DNA of 64,000 nucleotides from the NCBI GenBank assembly GCA_950097015.1, contig CATNEN010000038.1:8752001-8816000 (forward strand), given 5' to 3'. Positions 31,838 through 42,891 of the stretch are shown one piece after another. The position numbers and the translations under genes were made by a program. Position 1 is the first letter of the stretch; every line of letters begins with the position of its first letter. This stretch comes from Macrostomum hystrix. Lineage: Eukaryota > Platyhelminthes > Macrostomidae. Below the pieces are notes generated by a model. It made no database searches. It was not told the DNA's origin and was given only the letters and a program-made list of their open reading frames with translations.

Positions 31838-34205
31838 GTTGTATTGACAACAAGCAAAATAAAATGATTGCTACCAATCATACCTTAATTAAATGCCCAC
31901 TTGGCACTACCTTTATATTGTACCTGCACTGTACTCAAAGATCAGTCTGAAAACTGAGATCGAAACGGAAAATAACGAAATCACTGATTAAAGTTCTTAT
32001 TCAGGTGTAAAATTACCCTAAAAACGTGTGTGCAAGAGTGTACGTTTTTATAGCTGGGTTTGCCATATATTTTTTCTCGTGTGTTTGCTTTTCAGACTAA
32101 GACTGTCATTGTGTCAAATAAAACATTACGCTCGTATTCCTTTTGTTTTTAAAGATTTTTAGTTCTACCGTACTATGCACTAACTGCGCCATATGAAACG
32201 ACACTCTTATACTGTTGTGCCGTTTAAGTTTACCAATTAATGATATCGAAAATTCTATATTTTTAGCTCTACTATTTTTCCTCCTAATCCTCCATTTTGT
32301 TACGAGCAGAGTGCTTAATTATTGATTTGGTGTGTCTTTTTCAAATTTTGCTGACGCGAAAAGCAAAACAGTGGACTGTTTTTATTTTTCCATTGTAAGT
32401 GATGTTTTACTCTTAAATTTCTTTTTCATGGCCATTATTCTTTTAAATTTTACGAATCAACCAAGCGACAAAAACATAAAAAATTTTTGCTTTGTCAAAT
32501 TAGCAAGCAGCCATAATTACTATAGGCTTTTTTCATTAATTCGCTGACGAAGGTGCGCAATTTGGCATGTACTACTAATTGTGGCCAGTAGGGAGATACA
32601 GGCGATCGATAATTCAAGCGACGTCAGCTTTAAATTCGCGCAATTAATTGTTCCTATTTTTTGCAAGCGCGCCTAGAAGAAGGACGGGACACTTTGTCTT
32701 TGTTTCTTGGAAAATTTATTAAAGGCAGATTTTTACGGAAAATGCACTAACGACATATAGGAACTTTTCAAGCTTTTCATATTAAAATGTTGATAATTTT
32801 TTCTTGAAATTAAATCCAATGCTGTTCTTTAAACATAACTTGTAAAAACTGTTACTTCAATGTATTTTTAAAAGCTTCATTCTTGAATAGGCCTAATGGA
32901 TCTTCATTTTCTTTTTATTTATTTATTTTGAAGTACATTTAGCAACCAATTAATGCAGACACGTGCACAAAATTAGCCTCTAGCTTGGCACTACTGATTT
33001 GTAAACTAAAAAAATCTACATAATTCTCGCAATACGAGTACACATACTTTATTAGAAAGTGACTGTAAAATTTTGTTAGAAGTGACTTTACAGAGTATAG
33101 GGGAGAGCCGTGGAGAGCAGGATAGAGCAGAATGGAGCAGAATGCAGCTGACCTTTGCATAAGAGCGTGGGCGCACGCTATTGGCTGAGAGGAAAATCAT
33201 AATTTCGGGTTGCGCAAGGTGTTAGGATGCATGAATTGACATTTACATACAGTAGTGGTCTAAGAAATATACAGCCGAAGTGCAAAAGTTGTGAAGCGTA
33301 ATAATCAAAATACAACCTTCATCACACCCATAGTAAAGGGTAGACGTAAAGACTCTAACTCCTTCTTATGGCCATAGATAGAGATAAAGATAGAGATAGA
33401 GCTAGATAGAGATAAAGATAGAGATAGAGATTTAATCTTTCCGTAGACCATGCATCATCGGCGTCTTGGAAGGCAGGTGATCCAACGGCGTACCGAAGTA
33501 AAGTGCGTAGTAGACGTACATGTAAACTATAAGCACATGCCACATGCTTATTTTACTTTGAAGTTAAAATCATTATATGTGCAACTAAATCTGTCGTGAA
33601 TGGCAGATTTTTTATAAAAACTTAATTTAAAAGCAATTTAACTAAATCCTTTTCTGGTTGAAAGTCGTTGATTCACAGTTTAAAATTCTGACTTACTTAT
33701 ATTGTAATATACGAGACACAAGTTATTTGTTTTATTGTATGACGTTTTTAGGAAAACACGATTTGTTTGAAGAGTGAAATGAATTTGGAAAAAATTTTTT
33801 AATTGCAAGTCTTTGCTTTGCAATACTATTTAAATTACTGGCATAGCTATTCTTGTTGTTAAACTTCTCTAAGAAATTATAACGATTTTTTGTGCTTGTC
33901 TGCTACTTTTACTCTTTTAAATAATCGGATAAGTACAGATTTTACATTATAGTACATCTCAGTTCAGTCTGCAGCCAGAAATAGCTAAACTAGCGAATTA
34001 AATTGTCAAATATCCAATTTGCTTTCGCTATTGTTAACAATTTAGCAAGCAAATACTTTTCCGTAGCAAGAGAGCAAAACAGAACCCGACCATAAGTCTA
34101 CTTGAAATCAATAATTCAGACCCAAGCCAGCTACACTTCAGTCTTGAACAAAACTGCCATCATTCACAGGTCATTCACATTGCGAAACAGTAAATATACA
34201 TAGCC
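31838..34205. other. AT-rich intergenic region with a GATAGA microsatellite
   Basis: No gene seen. 33374-33432 is a short imperfect array of GATAGA/GATAAA. 33105-33160 has a weak GGAGCAGAAT-type repetition. Confidence 0.45.
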
Positions 34206-37200
34206 ATGACACTAAGTTCTAAGGAGTTAGGAAATCTAATGAGGTAAGTTTTATAAGTTACTTATTTTTTGCATACATTGTTTAGACTGCACGCTAGTTA
34301 CCTTGGCTAGGCTACTCAAGCTAATCAAGTCATCAAGTGTCCAGTAACCTTGTGCTAATTATTAATTAACTACCTAGCCAGGAATAGGCCCTATGCTTTG
34401 TTTCCCTAGACAGTTATCTCGAGATATGAGATATGAACTACTCAATCTTATTTTTTTAGCAAGGGCAAGGACTTAGCCTTCTTAATCTTAGCTATCAGTA
34501 GGGGGCCTATGTAATTAATTTTTATTGTCAAATACTAAATTTCATGTCATTTTAGGGCCTTTTTTAATATTATAATTATAAGTATTTATATAAGTATGCT
34601 TTCTATGTATAAATCAACATCCTTTATTGTGTGACAATTTTACCCAATATTCAGGTAAGTAAAACACTTAAAATTTTATTCAGTTACTATGATAGCCCTT
34701 TATAAGTGCCCAAGCAGTAAGACACTTTTAAATTACTATCAAACTAATTGAACTCATTTGTTAATATTATTGAGTATCCAGTCTCTAAGGGTTTCTAGTG
34801 GATCGGAGGGTATGAATCATATATACTATAATTCAGGTCCAATACTGGCTTTGTGTTATTATTCAAATAGTCAGCTCTACAGATTTTTTCAATAAGATTT
34901 GTTTAACTCCAAATGCCATTTCCTGTTTCCCAGTGGCTTTAAGCTCAAATTAATTAACAAACACACATTCCAAATATTTTTTATCAATCTGTGACAAACA
35001 CTTAAGTTTATTTGTGAACTTGGCTTAGATAACTGAAAGTCAAGTTTTCTATGACATAGCACACAGATAATTATAGCATAAATTGGGGTTGTTGGTGAAC
35101 ATTATTAAAACAAAATTGCCAAATACTGCAAACATGAAATTATTCACTTTTTTAAAGAAGTAATCATACAGTATGACAATTAATTCTATGCAATAACAAA
35201 AAATGAAATATATAATCTATTACAGTCATAAAAATTTCTGTCTATTTTTTAATAGCTAGCTATAGTTATAGACTATTGCTATAGTAAATTTAACTTTGCA
35301 AACCATAACTATAAGTCTGAACAAAAGAGAAACTCTATACAGCACAAAGATCAAGACAAATATAGCAACTATTTGCCAATTCAACTGCCTATTAGCACTT
35401 TTTATTGCACTTATACCAAATGTTGCAACTTTTCATAGACCACACCAGAAGTTTCTAGCAATTTATATGCAAAATGCCCTATGGACTTCCTAAAACTTAG
35501 GGCAAAACATACTTTATTTAGTAGTATATGTATATAAACATACACATATATACTTGTAAATTTTAAGTATATAATTACCTATAACTGTTGGTTAAATGTT
35601 GCTTTTATTAGTTAATAAACAAAGCAAAAGTAAGCCAGTGGGCTTATTGCAGACTATAAGAAAATAAAAAAATCCTAGCTGCTGGTGTATTTAAAGATGA
35701 CCTTACCTGCTATAACATTATAAACAGCTAGTAAACAACCTGTGTTTTAGCATCCTGGCTGTGGATCAATGCTCCAACAATTCATTTGAGAGCATCGGCC
35801 AGCAAGTGCAGCGATATTTTACTAAGCAAGATGGCTTCAAGGTTGGCACTGCTCTGGTGAGTAAATCGCAGATTATTTGTCTGGATATTCTGACTAGGAG
35901 CACAGAATTTTTAATTAATAAAAACGAAACCTATTTCTCCCTAGGTGCTACTGCTGCAGAACCCGGACCTGTTGCCCAATCGCATGCAGCAGCTCGTGGC
36001 TCTCTACATCCTGTGGGAGCTGACACGGGTTGACCCGCCCAATGTCAATCCATTCCAGCTGGCATTTGTCTACGCGATGCGGTCCGACGAGGGCGACTCT
36101 AGACACTTCAGAGTGCCCTGCCTGCCCCTCACAGAGCGGGTGTTCCTGTACAGCCTGCTGCAGCAGACCCACACTAATGGACAGCCGCCACGTGACCTGC
36201 TAAAGAAGACTCCGCAGCAGGTTTGTCACATTTTAAATATGAATTTGCTCTGGATGCTGTGGATGTCAGTGTTTTTCAGAATTATCTAGCCATACCGCTG
36301 TTTTGTCAGTAATCTGTGAATGTCAGGAGTCAGTAGATGTAAGTTGTTTTCAGGATTTTGTTTGTGTCACTGTTTGTCAGGTTTCTGCACCTAAGGTAGG
36401 ATTTAAATTATGATGTATTTTACATCTACATCAGTCAATAAGTCTATATGTCGGAGTCTGTAGATGTAGGATTCTGTAGATGTCAGGGCTCTGTTGATGT
36501 CAGGAGTCTGTTGATGTCAGGAATCTGTAGATGTCATTAGTCTGTAGATATCAGGATTCTGTTGATGTCAGGAGTCTCTTGATGTCAGGAGTCTGTAGGT
36601 GTCAGTGTTTGTCGCCCACCCCAATCCAGGTGGCCTCCAGCGTGTTCCCAGCAGGCGTGATTCCCAGCGAGCTGGACCTCAGCTTCCTGGAGAATCCCAG
36701 TCTGGAGCGAGCCAAAGAGCTGCCAGTTGTCAGTCGAGTGGCGATGCCCTGTGTGCTGTCCGACCCCGAGCGCCGGCTGACCTCCATGGAAGCCTTCAGC
36801 GGACCGCCCGGCGGTGTCAGCTCCGCGGAGGCGCAGCGCCAGGTGATGGACGCCCTGCTGACTGGCGATCAGGCCGCTGTTCGCTCCCACCTGCGCCCGG
36901 AGTTCCTGCTTCTGGCGCCGCCATTGCACTGCGTCGGCATCGAGGACGAGCTGGTGTGGATGTCGCCAACTGGCGTTGAGCACACTGCTCAGTGGGATTA
37001 CTCCATGTGCCAGGGCGGGTCGTCCGGTGGTGAGTCTCTCTACCTCCACGGGGGTCGGTGGCAGAACCGTTAACGCGTTTGCCTCTCGCACCAAGTTCCT
37101 TAAGTTCGATTCACATTCATCCATGGTTCAGCCGCGGAGAGAAGGCTTTGGGCGCCTGTCGTGCAATTTTCGAAAACCTCCAGGGCCAACTTTCAAGGCA

Positions 37201-38153
37201 CAGTGAAGCGTACACTGCCTGGTTATAAAGTCAGGGCAGATGTACACACCTGTATGAGCCTGTGTAGTCAGGAGTCAGCGAAATGGGCTGGGCAGAATTG
37301 CCTAGGGTCACCAATTAATGTGCCATTGCCGCAGCCCTCCTGCAATTATTATTATCAATACGAACCGAAACTGTAATTACAGTATCCCTAACTGATTGCT
37401 CACGATATCAATACGAACCAAAACTGTAATTACAGTATCCCTAACTGATTGCTCACGATATCAATACGAACCAAAACTGTAATTACAGTATCCCTAACTG
37501 ATTGCTCACGATCACCACCCACCCGTTTTTCAGCCGAGACTCGCAAGCTGATGGTTCGCGCCTTCAAGCAGGCACTGCAGCAGTCGCAGATCCGTCAGCT
37601 GAACGAGGCCATCTCGCAGGATCCCAAGCTTATTAGCCTGAGCGGAATGTCTCCATCCCGCCTGCCGGAACTTGTCGAGCACAATCCTCTGGTAGCCATC
37701 GAGGTCCTACTCACCCTGATGAAGGCCAGCTCACCCCAGGTTACCGATTACTTCTCTGTGCTTGTGAACATGGAGATGTCCCTACACAGCATGGAAGTGG
37801 TAAACCGCCTCACTACCAGTGTGGAATTGCCTGCCGAGTTCATTCACCTGTACATCAGCAACTGCATCTCATCCTGCGAGGCCACCAAGGACAAGTACAT
37901 GCAGAACCGGCTTGTCCGCCTCGTCTGCGTCTTCCTGCAGTCCCTGATTCGCAACAAGATCATCGACGTCAAGAATATCTACATCGAGGTGCAGGCCTTC
38001 TGCATTGAGTTCAACCGCATCCGCGAAGCTGCCGGTCTGTTCCGCCTGCTCAAATCGCTTGAGTCCAGCGACGGCAGCGTCGACTCCGCCGCACTTGCCG
38101 GCGTTGGCGGAAGCAATCCGTCCAGCGCTGCCACCACACCGTCCAAGCCTTGA
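34206..38153 (+). CDS. CNOT11: CCR4-NOT transcription complex subunit 11
   Basis: Five exons: 34206-34243, 35751-35856, 35945-36220, 36630-37029, 37534-38153. Phases close and give 479 residues. CNOT11 is part of the CCR4-NOT deadenylase complex, where it binds CNOT10 and the N-terminus of CNOT1. The C-terminal domain is strongly conserved: [36 protein letters not shown], then [12 protein letters not shown] and [20 protein letters not shown], and [20 protein letters not shown]. The N-terminal half ([29 protein letters not shown]) also fits the family. The start [10 protein letters not shown] sits before a good gtaagt donor. Introns 3 and 4 contain tandem repeats and a SINE. After the stop, the 3' region opens directly into a 20-bp minisatellite. 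Confidence 0.96.
36310..36605 (+). repeat. Imperfect ~19-bp tandem repeat in CNOT11 intron 3
   Basis: Variants of GATGTCAGGAGTCTGTA recur across the intron, regularly in the last 150 bases and more degenerate upstream, and stop just before the acceptor of exon 4. Confidence 0.7.
37064..37350 (+). repeat. SINE family 2 copy in CNOT11 intron 4
   Basis: tRNA-like head TTAACGCGTTTGCCTCTCGC and AAGTTCGATTC, then the core GTCAGGGCAGATGTACACAC (37229 region) and the tail GTCAGCGAAATGG. The core is shared with the copies at 29236 and 45490. Confidence 0.7.
37350..37510 (+). repeat. 53-bp tandem repeat, about three copies, in CNOT11 intron 4
   Basis: The unit includes AACCAAAACTGTAATTACAG and TATCCCTAACTGATTGCTCA. 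Copies are almost identical, and the array ends about 25 bases before the exon 5 acceptor. Confidence 0.85.
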
Positions 38154-38221
38154 CATTCGTCTTCTGACAATTGATCACAGGACTGCGGCCCACAGCGTCA
38201 TTATATAGAAATATATACAGA

Positions 38222-38466
38222 TAGATCATTGATCCAGCAGCTAGGTCATTGATCCAGCAGATAGGTCATTGATCCAGCAGATAGGTCATTGATCCAGCAG
38301 CTAGGTCATTGATCCAGCAGATAGGTCATTGATCCAGCAGATAGGTCATTGATCCAGAAGCTAGGTCATTGATCCAGCAGCTAGGTCGTTGATCCAGCAG
38401 CTAGGTCATTGATCCAGCAGATAGGTCATTGATCCAGCGGATAGGTCATTGATCCAGCAGCTAGGT
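38222..38466 (+). repeat. 20-bp minisatellite downstream of CNOT11
   Basis: About 12 copies of ATAGGTCATTGATCCAGCAG (A/C variants). It starts about 70 bases after the stop codon, so it is probably inside the 3' UTR. Confidence 0.9.
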
Positions 38467-39079
38467 CAAATGCTCAGATAATATTATTTGTCTCGAAGAG
38501 ACATGCGATCCAAATGAACACTTTTGCAAGAAATATTCCTGAAATAGCAAGGTGTTTTATCCTCTGTGAGTAATGAATAAACGAACGGTTTCTTCATCCC
38601 AGTAATTGCTTACTGCCTAGACCTGTAGCCATATTCACGAGTATGTCCACATAGTCCGTCATGTCCACATAGTCCGTCATTTAGTTAAAAGCATAGAAGA
38701 CGTTTAAAGTAATTTGAAACAGAAAATGTTACAGCTTGCTTGAGAGCATAATGTTATGTAGTTCCTGTTAATTTAATTGCTATTCCTCACTTTATACTTC
38801 TTAAGTAACCTGTCCAGTCTTGTTCTAGTTTTAATTGGCCTATTTATGCGAATTCTCCGGTGTTCCTTTTTGTACTCTAATTATATCTGTTGATCAGTTC
38901 TCATTTTGTTAGCTGTAAATCAGTTCGTTCCGATCAGTTTTGTTCATAATTAATAAAATCACAATAGATGCATGCCTGAAGCTAAACTAAGCATGTCTCA
39001 TCTGGAATTTTCAAAGTAAAATTTTACAATTGTGTTGCATTTGCACACGTGTGTTGTTTTTTATTCTACCAATAAAGAG

Positions 39080-39590
39080 CTAGAGCCAATGAGGTGAGGG
39101 GTAGCTGCAGCCAATGAGGTGAGGGGTAGCTGCAGCCAATGAGGTGAGGGGTACCAGCAGCCAATAAGTTAAGGGGTTAAGGGGTAGCTGCAGCCAATAG
39201 GATGAGAGGTAACTGGAGCCAATAGGTTGAGAGGTTGCTGCAGCCAATAAGTTAAGGGGTTAAGGAGTAGCTGCAGCCCAATAAGTTAAGGGGTAGCTGC
39301 AGCCAATAACTTAAGGGGTTAAGGGGTAGCTGCAGCCAATAAGTTAAGGGGTTAAGGGGTAGCTGCAGCCAATAAGTTAAGGGGTTAAGGGGTAGCTGCA
39401 GCCAATAAGTTAAGGGGTTAAGGGGTAGCTGCAGCCAATAACTTAAGGGGTTAAGGGGTAGCTGCAGCCAATAAGTTAAGGGGTTAAGGGGTAGCTGCAG
39501 CCCAAAAAGTTAAGGGGTTAAGGGGTAGCTGCAGCCAATAAGTTAAGGGGTTAAGGGGTAGCTGCAGCCAATGGAGTGAGGAGTAGCCTC
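39080..39590 (+). repeat. 33-bp minisatellite
   Basis: Units contain GGGGTAGCTGCAGCCAATAA and AGTTAAGGGGTTA. Early units lack the duplicated TTAAGGGG, later ones have it, so the unit grew during expansion. The array follows the AT-rich 3' region of CNOT11. Confidence 0.9.
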
Positions 39591-40018
39591 AAAATAAAAA
39601 TTCTGCTTTAAAGAAGTCCTTTTATAGACGAATTGACAAAGCAATTTACATTTTTGTTAGCGAAACGTTCCAGTTATTAGCTCGCGTGTTAAACATCTCG
39701 TACATTTGTAAAAGATCTGAATATGCGAGTATGTGTTTTCTAATAAATCGGCTTATACTAAACAGGTAACATGAGAGTGCATGTACATTCGTTAACGCAT
39801 AAAAGTTTTTGTGATTAGGTGTAGTCAATTTTTTTTATTTTTGCGACTAAATAATTGAAATATTAATTTCTTTCTTACAAAAAAACACGAATTAACTTGT
39901 GTTGGGTATAATGTTATAATTTGTTCGCGTTTACTAAAACTGTTGCGTAGAACGCCTTGATTAGCAATCAATAGAGTTATCGTGTACGATTATCTGCATA
40001 GTTCCGACCGCTTATATT

Positions 40019-40855
40019 CTATACTTGGGCTTTGACGCCAGCTAGTGCAGCTGCTGCTGCTGTTGTTAGCTCGGCAGCGCTTTCCTCCTCCACAATGTCC
40101 AAGTCCTGTCGTTGCTGCACCTCCGGGCGAGACTTGGGCGACTCCTGCGTTACCCGGCCAGCAGACGACGGCGGCCGGCGTTGTCTGTTGGCGGCGCCCA
40201 CCCGTCCTCCGGCAATAGGCGCCAGCGACTCGAGCTGCTGCTGATGCTGGCGCAGCTGGCCCTTCTCGCTGGCGATTTCGCACTCGGCCGGTCGACCGCC
40301 AGACGACGGATCCCGGTTAGCCAGCCAGCCGAAAATAGTCTGGCATGTCAGCGAGATGATAGCCAGTACAGTGGCGATGCTCGCAGCCCGGACAGTTGAG
40401 GCCTTTGGCGTTGTGGGGGGCTGTGCGGCCAGTCCGCTGTTGGTATCGGCAGCTATTCTAGTAGTCGCTGACTCTGGTGTTGGCGAGGCCGGCGACGGAC
40501 TCCAACTGGCCGAAGGAGCGGCGTAACTCGCAGCAATGAAATTTATGAGCAGCACAGTTGCGCAAATAGCGGACGCGGTTTGAAAAATGCGAATTCTGAA
40601 TCGCGTCTGCCTGGTTTGGCCATCCAGTTCAGCCGCAGGTGAGCTGCCAGAAGTTTGCAGGGCCAGGCGGGCTCCGAGCAGGCCGGATAAGCAGACCAGG
40701 CCTGGAACGAGCAACCTGGCTACTTCGCCTGCCAGAGTCATCTGCTGAGAGGTGTTGGAACCGCTGATGACAGCAGCCGCAGCGAGAGACAAGCTGAGAG
40801 CGCAGCTGCTCAGGGCGAAGACCAACTCCAGTGCCAGGAAACTATCGCGGGACAT
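40019..40855 (-). CDS. Four-TM membrane protein, intronless, family unknown
   Basis: An open frame of 278 residues from the ATG at 40855 (MSRDSFLALELVF) to TGA at 40019. Four hydrophobic segments are visible: about residues 6-30, 42-70, 88-115 and 155-180. The loop between TM3 and TM4 is Pro/Ser/Thr-rich and the C-tail is long, polar and Ala/Gln-rich, ending in an acidic VEEESAAEL. Topology resembles tetraspan proteins (claudin, MARVEL or tetraspanin size), but I see no CCG, no W-GLW-C-C claudin motif and no other diagnostic residue. Coding-like third-position GC is clear on this strand. The upstream region is quiet to 41.4 kb. It could be a lineage-specific gene. Confidence 0.65.
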   Translation of the reverse strand: MSRDSFLALELVFALSSCALSLSLAAAAVISGSNTSQQMTLAGEVARLLVPGLVCLSGLLGARLALQTSGSSPAAELDGQTRQTRFRIRIFQTASAICATVLLINFIAASYAAPSASWSPSPASPTPESATTRIAADTNSGLAAQPPTTPKASTVRAASIATVLAIISLTCQTIFGWLANRDPSSGGRPAECEIASEKGQLRQHQQQLESLAPIAGGRVGAANRQRRPPSSAGRVTQESPKSRPEVQQRQDLDIVEEESAAELTTAAAAALAGVKAQV

Positions 40856-40869
40856 TGTGCTGCACAAAC

Positions 40870-41385
40870 TTTAGTGTGGGCCGGGGAAAGGCACTTGAAA
40901 TTACTAATCGTAAATTTATACAGTTGCAGTCGGTGTCGCATATTTAGTATTTAAGAAGATGCCATGGTATCGGTCGCTCGGGCTGCATAAACAAAGCTGG
41001 CAAGATGCTTGTCGTCCGTGGTAGATCGCGCGCTGTTGCTCTAATTTTAGTTGCTTTCTCTGCGCGTAATAAACAAATGCTATGCTAAAGTTGCAGCTGT
41101 CTATACATGTAGGAGTTTAAATGAAACCGGAAGCTGCCAACAGGTCAGGTGTCCTGACTATAGCTGCGATTTGAAAGAATTTCACAAAAAGTTAGCTCTT
41201 GCTCACTAGTTCACTATCTGGTAAACGCGGGCATGTACAACATCGTCTGCCTAGCGCGACATTTCAACTATTTTAAAATGGCGTAAAGCACTGCCAGGTG
41301 CAACTCTCAGAGCTTTTGTCTCTGCAAGGCCTGTCATAATGTCCATAGCGCCTGATGCCATGTCATCATAAGCCTTCCTAGTAGC
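40870..41385. other. Upstream region of the four-TM gene
   Basis: Non-coding. This stretch includes the probable minus-strand promoter, in which no clear motif is seen. Confidence 0.35.
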
Positions 41386-41431
41386 TCCATGTCACACAAC
41401 AGGCTGTCTTGTCACTTCAAAGCCTCATTAG

Positions 41432-42320
41432 CTAGTAACTCCATGTCACTTCATGACCTTCCGAGTAACCCCATGTCGCTTCAAAGCCTTCCGAGTAACC
41501 CCATGTCGCTTCAAAGCCTTCCGAGTAACCCCATGTCACTTCAAAGCCTTCCGAGTAACCCCATGTCGCTTCAAAGCCTTCCGAGTAACCCCATGTCACT
41601 TCAAAGCCTTCCGAGTAACCCCATGTCGCTTTAAAGTCTTCCGAGTAACCCCATGTCGCTTCAAAGCCTTCCGAGTAACCCCATGTCGCTTCAAAGCCTT
41701 CCGAGTAACCCCATGTCACTTCAAAGCCTTCCGAGTAACCCCATGTCACTTCAAAGCCTTCCGAGTAACTCCATGTCACTTCATGACCTTCCGAGTAACC
41801 CCATGTCGCTTCAAAGCCTTCCGAGTAACCCCATGTCACTTCAAAGCCTTCCGAGTAACCCCATGTCACTTCAAAGCCTTCCGAGTAACCCCATGTCGCT
41901 TCAAAGCCTTCCGAGTAACCCCATGTCGCTTCAAAGCCTTCCGAGTAACCCCATGTCACTTCAAAGCCTTCCGAGTAACCCCATGTCACTTCAAAGCCTT
42001 CCGAGTAACTCCATGTCACTTCATGACCTTCCGAGTAACCCCATGTCGCTTCAAAGCCTTCCGAGTAACCCCATGTCACTTCAAAGCCTTCCGAGTAACC
42101 CCATGTCACTTCAAAGCCTTCCGAGTAACCCCATGTCGCTTCAAAGCCTTCCGAGTAACCCCATGTCACTTCAAAGCCTTCCGAGTAACCCCATGTCGCT
42201 TTAAAGTCTTCCGAGTAACCCCATGTCGCTTCAAAGCCTTCCGAGTAACCCCATGTCGCTTCAAAGCCTTCCGAGCAACCCCATGTCACTTCAAAGCCTT
42301 CCGAGCAACCCCATGTGGCT
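41432..42320 (+). repeat. 30-bp minisatellite with higher-order pattern
   Basis: About 29 head-to-tail copies of a 30-bp unit containing CCGAGTAACCCCATGTC and CTTCAAAGCCTT. Because 30 is a multiple of three, several frames stay open on both strands. Variant units (CTTCATGACC at 41441, 41771 and 42011; TTTAAAGTC at 41629 and 42199) recur with the same neighbours, which shows that multi-unit blocks were duplicated. Confidence 0.95.
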
Positions 42321-42891
42321 CCATGGCATTCCTTCGTCTCTCTAAAGCCTTGCTTGTCACTCCAAAGCCTTACTTTTAAGTCCTCAGTCACTTCACAATC
42401 TCTGTTAAGTAATTTAGTATCATTCTATAAAGTATTTTACGTAATAACTGCAATATTTTATGATCCTATTGAAAGATGCATTGCATGGGTAATGGCAGTT
42501 CACGCTTCTGTAAATAAACAATAACAAATTCAACGCAAACTAACCAAATCTGCGCTTAACGAGTCAGAAATGAGGCAATATTGAAATTAAATGTATACTA
42601 ACTCGCAGATTGTATCGCGTTGTGTATTTTTTATAAAAATAAAAAAGCTGAAAATTTTTTTCAGCAAAAGGCACTGAAAACAAAATTGGAAATGCAAATA
42701 AAGCAGAAAAGTTGTTGCTTTTACCAGACAGTGGGCTTGTGAGCATCATCCGACTGTTAAGCCTCTTCAAATTTTAGCGTGATCTACTAGGGCTCAGTAA
42801 CTATTTGGATTTAAAAGCGCACAAAGCCGGTGACTCTGAACCAGTTGCGAATCTGCCTACTCGTTAGTAGAAATGCGCGATTTCTCAACTA
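42321..42891. other. Intergenic between the 30-bp array and the SERAC1 3' end
   Basis: AT-rich. Probably contains the SERAC1 polyadenylation region on the minus strand. Nothing else seen. Confidence 0.35.

Noticed and set aside
41432-42391. Long repetitive ORFs on both strands over the 30-bp array
   Set aside because: The unit length is divisible by three, so frames stay open. There is no start context, splice support or non-repetitive domain.
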